55,634 nt of DNA from Prevotella sp. DNF00663 (GTDB lineage: Bacteria; Bacteroidota; Bacteroidia; Bacteroidales; Bacteroidaceae), in the NCBI RefSeq assembly GCF_001553265.1, contig NZ_KQ960613.1, positions 97,441 through 153,074 of the forward strand. The letters run 5' to 3'. The translations under genes were made by a program, and so were the position numbers. Each line of letters starts with the position of its first letter. The first letter of the stretch is position 1. Of the stretch, positions 17,593 to 26,386 are shown piece by piece. The notes below the pieces were generated by a model. It did not search any database. It had not been told where the DNA came from and worked only from the letters and a program-made list of their open reading frames with translations.

Positions 17593-19023
17593 ATGCTAAA
17601 ACGAATCGCATTATTATCAGCAGTATTGGCTACCACACTAGGCAACTATGCCAAAGTGAAGCTTCCACAGATGATTGGAGACAACATGATTCTCCAGCAA
17701 AATACCAACGCGCGACTATGGGGCTGGGATCGTCCGGGGTCATCTATCAAGGTAACAACATCGTGGAACGGTAAGAGTTATCAAGTAAAAGCAGATAGAA
17801 ATGGGCGTTGGCTGGTAGAAGTAGCAACCCCAAAAGCTAGTTATACACCCTTCCAAATCACCTTCGACGATGGCGATATTACCACCATCAAGGATGTATT
17901 GTCCGGCGAAGTATGGGTATGTGCAGGACAAAGCAATATGGAGATGCCCGTCAAAGGGTTCGGTAACTGCCCGGTAGAAGGCTATAATAAGGCTGTAACA
18001 GAAGCTCGTCAATATAGTAGTATCCACTATCTACCCATCCCCAGTACCATGGCTATGAAGCCACAAGAGGACACCCGCCCTTGCGAGTGGAAAGTTATCG
18101 GTTCTGAAACAGTTGCCAATGCTTCGGCCACAGGCTATTTCTTCGCACAAGTAGTGAATAAAACTCTTGATATTCCAGTAGGTATCATCATGGCAAACAA
18201 AGGTGGCACACGCGTAGAAAGTTGGCTCGACGAAGCCAATTTAAAGAAATACACGCACGAACCCATGGACTCCATACAGATAGTGAAAAAGTTTAGCTAT
18301 GACTATCACCGTCCGTTACTTTGGGGTAACGGCACTTTCCACCCTATACTCAACTACACCGTCAAGGGAATCATTTATTATCAAGGTTGCTCTAACGTAG
18401 GCGATCCGGCCGGACAATATACCAATCGACTGAAGATGTTGGTAGAACAATGGCGTCGCGACTTCAAACTGGGCGAACTGCCTTTCTACTTTGTGCAAAT
18501 AGCTCCATACAATTACGGTAAGAAAGATGGTGATGACGGAGCCTTGTTACGCGAACAACAATATAACGCTTCGCTTGTTATACCTAACAGTGGCATTATT
18601 TGTACCGACGATTTAGTATATCCTTACGAGAGTCAACAGATACATCCGGCACAGAAACAACAAGTAGGGGAGCGACTGGCATGGCAAGCTTTGAACAAAA
18701 CTTATGGTATGAAGGAGATTATGTGTGAGAGTCCTGCCTTCAAAGACTTTACAATTAGCAACGACACTTGTTATGTCCACTTGAAGAACGACTATAACAG
18801 TATCAATCGATACGAGGATTTACAAGGATTTGAAGTGGCCGGTGAAGATCGCGTTTTCCATAAAGCCAATGCATATTATCACTACACCAAGGGTATCATT
18901 ATCACTTGTCCGGAGGTGAAGAAGCCTGTTGCCGTGCGCTACGCATTCAATAATTGGGGCTATGGTAATGTGAAGAATCGTGCACTACTGCCACTATTCC
19001 CCTTTAGAACTGACAATTGGTAA
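17593..19023 (+). CDS. Sialate O-acetylesterase (SGNH family)
   Basis: Exported esterase of 476 residues, likely removing O-acetyl groups from sialic acids or other glycans so that glycosidases can act. The signal peptide is MLKRIALLSAVLATTLGNYA. An N-terminal beta domain is followed by the SGNH core: GQSNMEMP with nucleophile Ser114, the oxyanion Gly in NKGGTRVESW, the Asn block YYQGCSN, and the C-terminal catalytic region IHPAQKQQVGERLA with the His. All catalytic blocks are present. The Nudix gene starts 2 bases after its stop codon, so they are probably co-transcribed. O-acetylesterase next to N-glycan enzymes suits sialylated host glycans, though xylan-type esterases share the fold. Confidence 0.88.
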   Translation: MLKRIALLSAVLATTLGNYAKVKLPQMIGDNMILQQNTNARLWGWDRPGSSIKVTTSWNGKSYQVKADRNGRWLVEVATPKASYTPFQITFDDGDITTIKDVLSGEVWVCAGQSNMEMPVKGFGNCPVEGYNKAVTEARQYSSIHYLPIPSTMAMKPQEDTRPCEWKVIGSETVANASATGYFFAQVVNKTLDIPVGIIMANKGGTRVESWLDEANLKKYTHEPMDSIQIVKKFSYDYHRPLLWGNGTFHPILNYTVKGIIYYQGCSNVGDPAGQYTNRLKMLVEQWRRDFKLGELPFYFVQIAPYNYGKKDGDDGALLREQQYNASLVIPNSGIICTDDLVYPYESQQIHPAQKQQVGERLAWQALNKTYGMKEIMCESPAFKDFTISNDTCYVHLKNDYNSINRYEDLQGFEVAGEDRVFHKANAYYHYTKGIIITCPEVKKPVAVRYAFNNWGYGNVKNRALLPLFPFRTDNW

Positions 19024-19025
19024 AC

Positions 19026-19553
19026 ATGATGTTGCTCGATAAATATAATTATTGTCCTGTCTGTGGCAGCCAAAAGTTTATTGCCAACAGCGAGAAAAGT
19101 AAGGTTTGCGGTGATTGCGGATTTGAATTATTCATGAATCCAAGCAGTGCTAACGCAGCCATCATCACCAATGAGCAAGGCGAAATGCTCGTGGTACGTC
19201 GTAAAAAGGAACCTGCCAAGGGTACATTAGACCTTCCGGGAGGATTCGCCGACGTACAAGAGACCGTAGAAGAAGGTGTATGTCGCGAAGTAAAAGAGGA
19301 GACCGGACTCCATGTAACACGGGCGGAATACCTCTTCAGTCTGCCCAATCAATATGTCTACAGCGGTTTGACAATACCCACACTCGACCTATTTTTCCGT
19401 TGTCATGTGGACAATATCACTGACTTAAAGGCTTCTGATGATGCTGCAGAGTGTCTATGGATACCAATAAAAGAGGTTAATCCGGCCGACTTCGGACTAC
19501 ATTCTATTCGGAAAGGAGTAGAGAAATATATTAGAAAATTAAAAAGGGAGTAA
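19026..19553 (+). CDS. Nudix hydrolase with zinc ribbon
   Basis: Cytoplasmic hydrolase of 175 residues acting on nucleoside-diphosphate-linked compounds. I place the start at the ATG at 19026, since the frame further upstream begins with TTG inside the previous gene. An N-terminal zinc ribbon has Cys10, Cys13, Cys28 and Cys31 (CPVCG and CGDCG). The Nudix box follows at about residues 76-98: GGFADVQETVEEGVCREVKEETG, matching GX5EX7REUXEEXGU. The arrangement resembles NUDIX proteins related to NADH pyrophosphatase, but the length is shorter and the exact substrate cannot be told. Translationally close to the esterase gene upstream. Confidence 0.9.
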   Translation: MMLLDKYNYCPVCGSQKFIANSEKSKVCGDCGFELFMNPSSANAAIITNEQGEMLVVRRKKEPAKGTLDLPGGFADVQETVEEGVCREVKEETGLHVTRAEYLFSLPNQYVYSGLTIPTLDLFFRCHVDNITDLKASDDAAECLWIPIKEVNPADFGLHSIRKGVEKYIRKLKRE

Positions 19554-19556
19554 AAA

Positions 19557-19660
19557 AAGAGGATAATAGGAGTTATCAGACATATGTCCATTATCTCCTA
19601 TTTACTCCCTTTTAACTCCCTATTTACTCCCTTTTAACTTCTCCTAACTCCGTCTTAAAC
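19557..19660. repeat. TAACTCC-type palindromic repeat, copy 2
   Basis: Directly after the Nudix gene lies GGAGTTATCAGACATATGTC followed by CATTATCTCC, a near-perfect hairpin. It is followed by alternating TTTACTCCC and TTTTAACTCCC units that form a degenerate tandem array up to the end of the M15 peptidase gene. Similar to the copy after pnp. It may act as a two-way terminator between the convergent Nudix and M15 genes. Confidence 0.6.
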
Positions 19661-19661
19661 G

Positions 19662-20105
19662 TCATTTCAGACTTACTACGCCAATCTTTCTTCGATTGTT
19701 TCGTGCCCGGTAACTTACGTGTAACCACAGACAACCATTGCTCAGTTTACGCTCAAAGAGCAATTGGTCGAACACTAGATGGTCTTTAATAAAATTAAAG
19801 TAGCGCATACTTGTCTCTCGATTCGATATATGTATATCGGCAGCTTGCCCATGTAAATGCTGTGAAGTGGCTACTCCTTTCACCCGATTATTCAATGATT
19901 CACACCTGAATCCACTCGTAATGATGATGCGACCGAAACGTTCTCGCAATGGTTCCAACACATTTTTACACAGCAATTTCAAGTTTTCTACTTCTTCATC
20001 ATTAGGTATATTCTTGATACCTAAGCGTTCTGCTGTCCCCGAACGAGTCATTTCCCAAAGTGAAAAATGAGGAGACAACATCGTGTTTTGATTTTTGTTA
20101 TCCAT
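19662..20105 (-). CDS. M15-family peptidase (D-Ala-D-Ala carboxypeptidase type)
   Basis: Zinc peptidase of 147 residues of the M15A group, which cleaves peptidoglycan cross-bridges or stem peptides. Core motifs are complete: SQHLHGQAADIH gives zinc ligands His83 and Asp90, and CLWLHVSYR gives the third ligand His129. FSLWEMTRSGTAERLG at the N-terminus is typical of the small Bacteroidota and phage-derived members of this family. No signal peptide is seen. These short proteins are often annotated as phage endolysins, but no other phage gene lies nearby. Convergent with the Nudix gene. Confidence 0.9.
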   Translation of the reverse strand: MDNKNQNTMLSPHFSLWEMTRSGTAERLGIKNIPNDEEVENLKLLCKNVLEPLRERFGRIIITSGFRCESLNNRVKGVATSQHLHGQAADIHISNRETSMRYFNFIKDHLVFDQLLFERKLSNGCLWLHVSYRARNNRRKIGVVSLK

Positions 20106-20265
20106 ACAATGTTACTTTTTGATTTGTTAGTATCACTGCAAAGATATTCTCGTTTGGTCAAAACCATACGCTCGTATCGCATACACTTGTGCATACATAG
20201 GGCATAGATACGAAAAAAGACAGCTTGCTTCGCTAATTTAACAACGCTTGCAAACTGTCTAAAAG

Positions 20266-20338
20266 TCGGGATGAGGCGACTCGAACGCCCGACCCCTACG
20301 TCCCGAACGTAGTGCGCTACCAACTGCGCTACATCCCG
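20266..20338 (-). tRNA. tRNA-Pro (anticodon CGG)
   Basis: Read on the minus strand the sequence folds into a full cloverleaf. The acceptor stem is CGGGATG/CATCCCG with discriminator A, the D arm is GCGC-AGTTGGTA-GCGC, the anticodon stem is CTACG/CGTAG with loop TTCGGGA giving anticodon CGG, and the T loop is TTCGAGT. The 3' CCA is not encoded. On the same strand TACCTTTG at 20356-20349 is a fitting -7 promoter element. Confidence 0.95.
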
Positions 20339-20395
20339 ATTGGTGTTGCAAAGGTACAGTATTTTTTTGAATAAGTATATTTTCTATCTTAAAAA

Positions 20396-20427
20396 TTTGC
20401 CAGACTTACGTAAAAACAGTATCTTTG
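20396..20427 (+). promoter_or_regulatory. Promoter of tRNA-Phe
   Basis: TTTG at 20396-20399, 20 bases, TATCTTTG at 20420-20427: full consensus match, 25 bases before the mature tRNA. Confidence 0.8.
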
Positions 20428-20452
20428 CACTCGCTTTTAAAAAGCTATGTTT

Positions 20453-20525
20453 GGTGCCATAGCTCAGTTGGTAGAGCAAAGGACTGAAAATCCTTGTGTC
20501 CCCGGTTCGATTCCTGGTGGCACCA
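20453..20525 (+). tRNA. tRNA-Phe (anticodon GAA)
   Basis: Cloverleaf with acceptor stem GGTGCCA/TGGCACC and discriminator A, D arm AGCTCAGTTGGTAGAGC, anticodon stem AGGAC... with loop CTGAAAA giving GAA, and T loop TTCGATT. Encoded 3' CCA is absent as a separate trinucleotide. Divergent from tRNA-Pro, with a consensus promoter upstream and a terminator downstream. Confidence 0.96.
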
Positions 20526-20541
20526 CTCCTCCTTTCATTAG

Positions 20542-20580
20542 GTCGCTATTTCTCTTCGGAGGGTAGCGGCTTTTTTCTTT
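20542..20580 (+). terminator. Terminator of tRNA-Phe
   Basis: GTCGCTA and TAGCGGC form a 7-bp stem (one G-T pair) with an inner CTTCGG-like loop, followed by TTTTTTCTTTTT. Confidence 0.8.
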
Positions 20581-20582
20581 TT

Positions 20583-20657
20583 AAAAGAATAAGAAGTTAA
20601 CAGACAAATATCCATTAACTCCCTTTTTACTCCAATTAACTCCTACTTACTCCTGTA
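20583..20657. repeat. TAACTCC-type repeat, copy 3
   Basis: AGAAGTTAACAGACAAATAT followed by CCATTAACTCCCTTTTTACTCC and further TTAACTCC/TTACTCC units. Same layout as the copies after pnp and the Nudix gene, with a less perfect central palindrome. It ends at the stop codon of the convergent DUF3108 gene. Confidence 0.5.
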
Positions 20658-20661
20658 AAAT

Positions 20662-21477
20662 TTACTTGACTATTGACTGGATAGGATTTCTTAGCCCTTT
20701 GGCACTAACTAAAAAGGCCTTGGCAGAACCGAATTTAAGAAACATATCAAGTCTCACAGGCACATGATTAACATCATCTGTGACGTAAAAATCTACTATA
20801 CGCCTGAATTTTCCTTCATCCCATTCCATATAAGCAAGACGCAAACAGCGGTATTTCACACCGTTATCCCCCTTGACAACGCTCACTCCATCGAAACGAA
20901 TCTGTGCCGGTGTGCGTCCTTTTCCATCAGCAATAAGGAACTTCACCACGTTTCCTTTCTTCCAATTGGTAGGATCAAACGAGCGAGCACGCATAAAAAT
21001 ACTCACCATATCATAGATACAATCGCTGTAAGAATGACGTTCCCATGAGTGCGTACCGTCGTTGTGCTGACGATGTTGGCGCACATTACACTTGCCACCA
21101 TCGTAATTATAAAACACCTCGTCAACTGTATAGCGTTTGCCTTCGCGTGCTCCTTTACGATAATAGATGGGTTCCAAATCGAGTGAATTGTAACAAAGTA
21201 GTGTATCACGCAGCACAAACAAATTGTCTACTTTATCATTTCCACGTGTGGTAAGACTGCATCTATAAACCGATTTACTCTCAAAACTACTCTGAACTGT
21301 CGACATGGAAGCTGTACCGGCCTTGACCCAAACAAACTTCCAGTTATAATATAGATTATAAGAGAGGAACTCTCCCGACTTAAAAGCTGTGTTTCGAAAT
21401 GAACACTGAGCACGACCGGCTGTTGTAATAAGCAACAACAGCATTGCTCCTATGATTTTTCTAGTGAGTCTGTCCAT
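20662..21477 (-). CDS. DUF3108 domain protein, exported
   Basis: Exported protein of 271 residues with a signal peptide (IIGAMLLLLITTAGRAQC). The rest matches the DUF3108 pattern: FKSGEFLSYNLYYNWKFVWV near the start, the repeated beta strands of a lipocalin-like barrel, and a closing VDFYVTDDVNHVPVRLDMFL. Function of the family is unsettled; members are periplasmic and often lie next to envelope genes. Cys25 directly after the cleavage region could suggest lipidation, but the preceding residues RAQ do not make a good lipobox. It follows the Ig-like lipoprotein gene by 10 bases and is probably co-transcribed with it. Confidence 0.82.
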   Translation of the reverse strand: MDRLTRKIIGAMLLLLITTAGRAQCSFRNTAFKSGEFLSYNLYYNWKFVWVKAGTASMSTVQSSFESKSVYRCSLTTRGNDKVDNLFVLRDTLLCYNSLDLEPIYYRKGAREGKRYTVDEVFYNYDGGKCNVRQHRQHNDGTHSWERHSYSDCIYDMVSIFMRARSFDPTNWKKGNVVKFLIADGKGRTPAQIRFDGVSVVKGDNGVKYRCLRLAYMEWDEGKFRRIVDFYVTDDVNHVPVRLDMFLKFGSAKAFLVSAKGLRNPIQSIVK

Positions 21478-21487
21478 ATATATTCGT

Positions 21488-23497
21488 TTAAATTCTAGGT
21501 ATATACTGTTTACCTAATTTCCTTGCTCGTTCAGCATTTCTATGCTGAACGGTGCGTTTCTTATCTGTTTTTTGCTTCGTTATTTCCGCAGGTTTCTGTC
21601 TATAGAGAACGGTAGACTTAGGATTCCATGTCTGTGTTATATCCCATTTAGCACGGCATTCCAACTTCTGAGGGTAATAATACACCTCCTCAGCTTGCCT
21701 ATCTTCATCGTATTTACCGGTATCCCACACACCATTATTATTACTATCTACAAACAATCTCATATAGTATTCGCCCGGAGAGAGGTAAAAAAACTCGGCT
21801 TGACCATTATTTGCTTTCACTTCTTTTACCACTTTATCGCCTGAATCAAGCAGTTGTACCACCATATTCAGTGAATCCATACCCTGTAAAGTCACCAATA
21901 ACGTGCTGTATTCGTCGTTCGATTTCACTTTGAATCCGTTCTTCGACTTACCCGATATATTGCCGTAGATATCTACAAATGCAGCACTATCCACTTCAAG
22001 ACTATACTCTATATTCGGTCTCCATTCACCTATAAGCTCATATTTCAATCCGTGTCGCAGGCTATCGGGCTGTATCATGGTACCATCGGTAGCTCGTTTT
22101 GCTAACTGTCGGAATAAGAATGGAGCCTTATACCACAGTGAGTCGTGCTTAGAATAGAGATGTATTTTCGTAGTATCAACCATCTCTAATGGGGTAGGCG
22201 ATATGAATCGTATGTTCTTATCGGGGTCTAATTGAGCACTTACTTTAATATCCATAGCCAATGGTTTGAGCGGCATAATACTGTCAAAAGGTTCACCTTT
22301 CTTCTTCGCCTTTTCTATTTTCTTCTTCCAATCGGCTATTTCTTTCTGCTTCTCACGCATGCGCTTGGCATAAGGTTGCTTGGAGAGTATTTCCAAAGGT
22401 TCGGTTTGACTGACCAGTTTACCCAAACTATCGGTCATCAAATAAGTCATCTCCATACGCAATGTATCTTGATTCACCAGCGCCGTATCCTTCAACCAAT
22501 AAGTAATCGTATCTTGTTTCACAGTGGTATTAATGATGAAAGCGTCTTTCTCATTGAAGTTAAGTCCGTGAATTTGAGGCAATTGTGCATTACCATAACT
22601 AAAAAATAGCGTAAATCTATCAGGGTTCTGTCGCTCATTCTTGATGTAATAACGGTCGGTCAACACCTCGGTAAAGGCCTTCAACACCACATCATCGGGC
22701 ATATAATGATGATATTGCACTCTGTCGATGGCCGCAATATGCAACGAATCGGTCCATGTAGTATCTTGACGAACATCTTCTTTCACCGATGGAGTGATCA
22801 TATCATGACTGAAAGCTATCATCTCGCTCTTCTGATTGAATGTATAATTCCCATCCATATCTTGTAAAGCATAGATACGATATTGTCCCGGTTTCACACC
22901 TTTGACAACAAAATGGCCACGACTATCAGTTCTACTCACACGTAACATAGGAAGTTTTTGAAAAGCAGAATCGGCCATATTCGCATAGAGACCTACCAAA
23001 ATACCTTTTACTGGCTCCAAATTTTCGGCCTGTAACACATAACCCGACACCTCCATCGTGTCTATATCACTGCCTGTAGAAAAACTATATGTATAGTTAC
23101 CAAGCGGATTTCCCTCATTATTATCGCTGATGGCATCGCTGAAATCCACCGTATACGTAGTATTAGGTTTCAACGAATCTATCAGTTTCACGTCTATATA
23201 TTTGCCCGAAGCTTTAATCTCCGGTGTCTCCAATTGCGGTGGAGAGACAATAACATTTTCACTGGCGTTCTCTATTTTGATGAATTCATCAAACTGAATA
23301 CGAATATTTTTTGAAGTCACATTCGTACCTCTATCAGCCGGAGTAGCTCCCAACACCTTCGGAGGAGTCTCGTCATACCATCCACCATCTGGATTTCCCA
23401 TCCTTGCACAAGACACTATTCCGGCAACCACAGCCAATATCACTACGATATATAACTGATTGAAGAGTCGTCTATTTATTCCTTTCATTCGATTCAT
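21488..23497 (-). CDS. Large lipoprotein with Ig-like (Big_5) domain
   Basis: Lipoprotein of 669 residues when started at the ATG at 23497; an ATG at 23488 is equally possible. The longer frame upstream overlaps the preceding gene and would hide the leader. The leader ends in a lipobox (VAGIVSCAR). The first domain (ETPPKVLGATPADRGTNVTS) is a bacterial Ig-like fold, followed by a carboxypeptidase-regulatory-like beta domain (VSGYVLQAENLEPVKGILVG), a Lys-rich linker (KEIADWKKKIEKAKKKGEP) and further beta-rich domains. Its basic C-terminal end reads RNAERARKLGKQYIPRI. This architecture is widespread and conserved in Bacteroidota; its role is unknown. Same strand as the GH3 and DUF3108 genes, likely one operon. 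Confidence 0.85.
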   Translation of the reverse strand: MNRMKGINRRLFNQLYIVVILAVVAGIVSCARMGNPDGGWYDETPPKVLGATPADRGTNVTSKNIRIQFDEFIKIENASENVIVSPPQLETPEIKASGKYIDVKLIDSLKPNTTYTVDFSDAISDNNEGNPLGNYTYSFSTGSDIDTMEVSGYVLQAENLEPVKGILVGLYANMADSAFQKLPMLRVSRTDSRGHFVVKGVKPGQYRIYALQDMDGNYTFNQKSEMIAFSHDMITPSVKEDVRQDTTWTDSLHIAAIDRVQYHHYMPDDVVLKAFTEVLTDRYYIKNERQNPDRFTLFFSYGNAQLPQIHGLNFNEKDAFIINTTVKQDTITYWLKDTALVNQDTLRMEMTYLMTDSLGKLVSQTEPLEILSKQPYAKRMREKQKEIADWKKKIEKAKKKGEPFDSIMPLKPLAMDIKVSAQLDPDKNIRFISPTPLEMVDTTKIHLYSKHDSLWYKAPFLFRQLAKRATDGTMIQPDSLRHGLKYELIGEWRPNIEYSLEVDSAAFVDIYGNISGKSKNGFKVKSNDEYSTLLVTLQGMDSLNMVVQLLDSGDKVVKEVKANNGQAEFFYLSPGEYYMRLFVDSNNNGVWDTGKYDEDRQAEEVYYYPQKLECRAKWDITQTWNPKSTVLYRQKPAEITKQKTDKKRTVQHRNAERARKLGKQYIPRI

Positions 23498-23525
23498 ATA
23501 TATGTATTGCCGGTTTTGCTTATTC

Positions 23526-25067
23526 TTACTGTACCTTTGAAGCAGCATCGTAGACCGATGAATTTTGTATTTCAAGTATCTCGTCTATAAACTTTCGCGT
23601 ATTACTGAGGCGTGGAACCTTATGTTGCCCACCCATCTTACCCTTCGATTTCAACCAGTCGTTGAATAAATTCGGACGTGCTTTCACTATTTCCAAGTGT
23701 TGTAGTGTGATGTCGTGGAAACGCTTTGCCTCGTAATCGCTATTGAGTTCCTGCAACTTTTGGTCAAGCAAATCGCCAAATTTGTTTAAGTCGGTCGGCT
23801 CTTTGGCAAACTCTATCACCCATTGATGACAACACTTAGCCCGACTATCCATGAATACGGGAGCAGCAGTATATTCAGATACCTCTGCTCCGGTTTGCTC
23901 ACAAGCATACGCCAAACCCTTTTCGGCATTATCCATGATGAGTTCTTCGCCGAAAGCATTAATGAAATACTTCGTTCGTCCGGTGATAACAAACTTATAA
24001 GGATTCTTACTTGTGAAACTCACCGTGTCGCCTATCATATATCGCCACAGTCCACACGAGGTACTAATAAGCATAGCATAATTCTTCCCCACTTCTATTC
24101 CTTCGAGCGGAACAATTGTAGGATTATCGCTACCAAATTCATCCATTGGCATAAACTCATAGAAAACGTCGTAGTCAAGCATTAACAACATCGACTTATC
24201 CTGTGGATTATCTTGTATACCAAAGAATCCTTCGCTGGCATTATACGTCTCCATATAGTGCATACCGGGCGATGTTATCAATTGTTCATACTGCGAACGG
24301 TAAGGCGTAAAAGCAATACCTCCATGGAAGAACACCTCCAAATTAGGCCATACCTCTTCTAGATGCTTCTTTCCACTCAACTCCATGACACGCACCAACA
24401 CACTCAACATCCACGATGGAACACCTGATATATTGGTAACATTCTTGTTGAATGTCTCACGAGCTATACGGTCGCGCTTCACTTCAAAGTCGCTTAATAG
24501 GGCCGTTTGCTTCTTTGGTACACGCACCAAGTTAGCAAATGGGTTGATATTTTCTATCAAGATAGCACTCAAATCGCCCACCATCGAACCGGGCAGGTTG
24601 TAGTTTGGCGAGTGACTACCACCGAGAATCAAGCTCTTACCATCAAATAATCGACTATTGGGATTATTGCGTAGATACAACGCCACAACATCTTTTCCCC
24701 CTTGATAGTGTATTCTGTGTAGTCCGTTAGACGACACCGGGATGAATTTACTTTTATCGTTGGTTGTTCCCGACGACTTGGCATACCATTTCACTGTACC
24801 CGGCCACAACACATCGGGTTCTCCATGACGCATCCGATCGATGTCTTCTTTCAGATCTTCGTACGTATTGACCGGTACGTTTTTTATAAATTCTTCGTAT
24901 GTATGGGTATGATTGAGTAAATGTTTCCGTCCATATTCCGTGTCCTTACCATGATGAAGTAGTTGTTGCAACACTGCATGTTGCAAATCCATACCTCGCT
25001 CTTGATGAAGTTCCAAAGATTTTTGACGCGGAAGAAAAACCTTTCCTACAATACTTGTTAAACTCAT
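23526..25067 (-). CDS. GH3 auxin-responsive-promoter family protein (acyl-adenylating enzyme)
   Basis: Cytoplasmic protein of 513 residues related to plant GH3 acyl-amido synthetases, members of the ANL adenylate-forming superfamily that activate a carboxylate with ATP. Seen: the ATP-binding P-loop-like segment KSSGTTNDKSKFIPVS, YNASEGFFGIQ (the second ATP motif) and YMIGDTVSFTSKNPYKFVITGRTKYFINAFGEEL at the hinge to the C-terminal domain. The bacterial homologues have no settled substrate, and here the neighbours (envelope lipoproteins, glycosyltransferases) do not decide it. First gene of a probable operon with the Ig-like lipoprotein and DUF3108 genes. Confidence 0.9.
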   Translation of the reverse strand: MSLTSIVGKVFLPRQKSLELHQERGMDLQHAVLQQLLHHGKDTEYGRKHLLNHTHTYEEFIKNVPVNTYEDLKEDIDRMRHGEPDVLWPGTVKWYAKSSGTTNDKSKFIPVSSNGLHRIHYQGGKDVVALYLRNNPNSRLFDGKSLILGGSHSPNYNLPGSMVGDLSAILIENINPFANLVRVPKKQTALLSDFEVKRDRIARETFNKNVTNISGVPSWMLSVLVRVMELSGKKHLEEVWPNLEVFFHGGIAFTPYRSQYEQLITSPGMHYMETYNASEGFFGIQDNPQDKSMLLMLDYDVFYEFMPMDEFGSDNPTIVPLEGIEVGKNYAMLISTSCGLWRYMIGDTVSFTSKNPYKFVITGRTKYFINAFGEELIMDNAEKGLAYACEQTGAEVSEYTAAPVFMDSRAKCCHQWVIEFAKEPTDLNKFGDLLDQKLQELNSDYEAKRFHDITLQHLEIVKARPNLFNDWLKSKGKMGGQHKVPRLSNTRKFIDEILEIQNSSVYDAASKVQ

Positions 25068-25177
25068 GATTGGATAGTTCTCGGTTTAAATTGCAAATTT
25101 ACCCCAAACTTTTGGAATATAGGGACAATTCACTTAATTTAATAAAGAGTGGAGATTATCAGAAGTTAAGGAATAAA

Positions 25178-25280
25178 GGAGTTAGAGAGTTAAGCCAAAT
25201 GTATAGAGTCTTTGATATTCTTGTATGATTTAATACCATGTTTATAAGCATTTGGCTTAACTTCCTAACTTCTTAACTCC
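25178..25280. repeat. Long imperfect inverted repeat
   Basis: The arms begin and end with GGAGTTA / TTAACTCC and contain a perfect 13-bp inverted pair, GTTAAGCCAAATG (25189-25201) and CATTTGGCTTAAC (25249-25261), around a 47-base AT-rich loop. It lies between the glycosyltransferase stop and the GH3-family gene. It resembles a small MITE-like or terminator element sharing the TAACTCC ends of the other family. Confidence 0.55.
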
Positions 25281-25282
25281 CA

Positions 25283-26386
25283 CTAATTCCTAAGAAAAAA
25301 ATCCTCATATTGCCGTGCCACCTTGATATAATCATGGTGTCGACACACATATATCACGCTTTCTCGTTTTAATTGTGAGATACGTTCAGGATGCAAAACG
25401 AGTTGTTCCAAGGCCTCGTACACACTCTCATAATTAGGCAATACATTGATGATGGGACGCAATTCCTCTTCGTTCAATATCTTATAATTCTCAGGTTCTC
25501 CACCTCCCACACAGACAATACCTTTCTTCATGGCTTCCAGTGGATTCATCGAAGGTGTGTAACTATATAGTTGATCAAGAATCACATCACTGCCATCCAT
25601 TCGCTTCCGATACTCCTTAAAAGACAAATCTTCTGCTATCTGTAGTTCCACTTGATTGGGATAACGCTCCTTGACTGCCTTTGCTGCCCGCAACATGATA
25701 TCTGTTCCTTTATATTCCGAACGTTTTCGGTCAATACCTATGAACAATTTAAGCGGTTCATGAACCGTATAATCAGGCTCATTTTCCAAAGGTACAATTG
25801 GAAAAGGGATAAATGTAGTCTTCTTTGGGAACTCCGGATAATAGCAAACCCAATACTCATACAGTCCGGCAATGATACCATCGCAATCATCGGCAATCAT
25901 TTTATTGAGTAGTCCCTTCTCCGTTCCAAGCCATTCTTCTTTGAATTTGAGGGCATCTTTGGTATTTCGAAGTTCTTTTCCCATATTGAAATCACTGTAA
26001 CGAAGCGGCATCGTGGTACAACAAGTGTTCACCCAGTAATAGTCATTGCCGTAAGCACCGAGGAAAATCTTCCTATTATATTTGCGTAAATAGCGATAAA
26101 ACAGAAATATTCGTTCTGCCTTCAATTCTAAAAAGTCAGGATTTATCAGTTGTACTACATCATATCCACGCATTTTAGGTAACAAACTGAGCAGTCTGAA
26201 TATATAACATAATGTACCCCATTTACCCGGTCGACGTGTTATATCAATATCGCGTGGATAATCTCTCCAATTATTACCATCACTCATGACCGTAACCTCA
26301 TGTCCCAAAGCTCTCAATCCGTGAGCCAATGTATTGTGAACATTACTGTATTCACCAATAAGAAGTATTTTCATTTTTTGCTTCAT
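25283..26386 (-). CDS. Glycosyltransferase, GT-B fold (family 1/4-like)
   Basis: Cytoplasmic or membrane-associated sugar transferase of 367 residues. The N-terminal Rossmann half starts MKILLIGEYSNVHNTLAHGL (internal Met-5 is an alternative start). The C-terminal half shows KLFIGIDRKRSEYKGTDIML and the nucleotide-binding region YTPSMNPLEAMKKGIVCVGG, equivalent to the E-x7-E motif region of GT4. Sugar donor and acceptor are unknown. It overlaps the GT2 gene upstream by 4 bases (ATGA), so the two are translationally coupled. With only two glycosyltransferases, the locus is too small to call a capsule cluster. Confidence 0.85.
   Translation of the reverse strand: MKQKMKILLIGEYSNVHNTLAHGLRALGHEVTVMSDGNNWRDYPRDIDITRRPGKWGTLCYIFRLLSLLPKMRGYDVVQLINPDFLELKAERIFLFYRYLRKYNRKIFLGAYGNDYYWVNTCCTTMPLRYSDFNMGKELRNTKDALKFKEEWLGTEKGLLNKMIADDCDGIIAGLYEYWVCYYPEFPKKTTFIPFPIVPLENEPDYTVHEPLKLFIGIDRKRSEYKGTDIMLRAAKAVKERYPNQVELQIAEDLSFKEYRKRMDGSDVILDQLYSYTPSMNPLEAMKKGIVCVGGGEPENYKILNEEELRPIINVLPNYESVYEALEQLVLHPERISQLKRESVIYVCRHHDYIKVARQYEDFFLRN

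Noticed and set aside
19662..20105. Prophage inferred from the endolysin-like M15 peptidase and adjacent tRNAs
   Set aside because: No integrase, structural phage gene or attachment-site duplication is visible; this peptidase family is common on Bacteroidota chromosomes.
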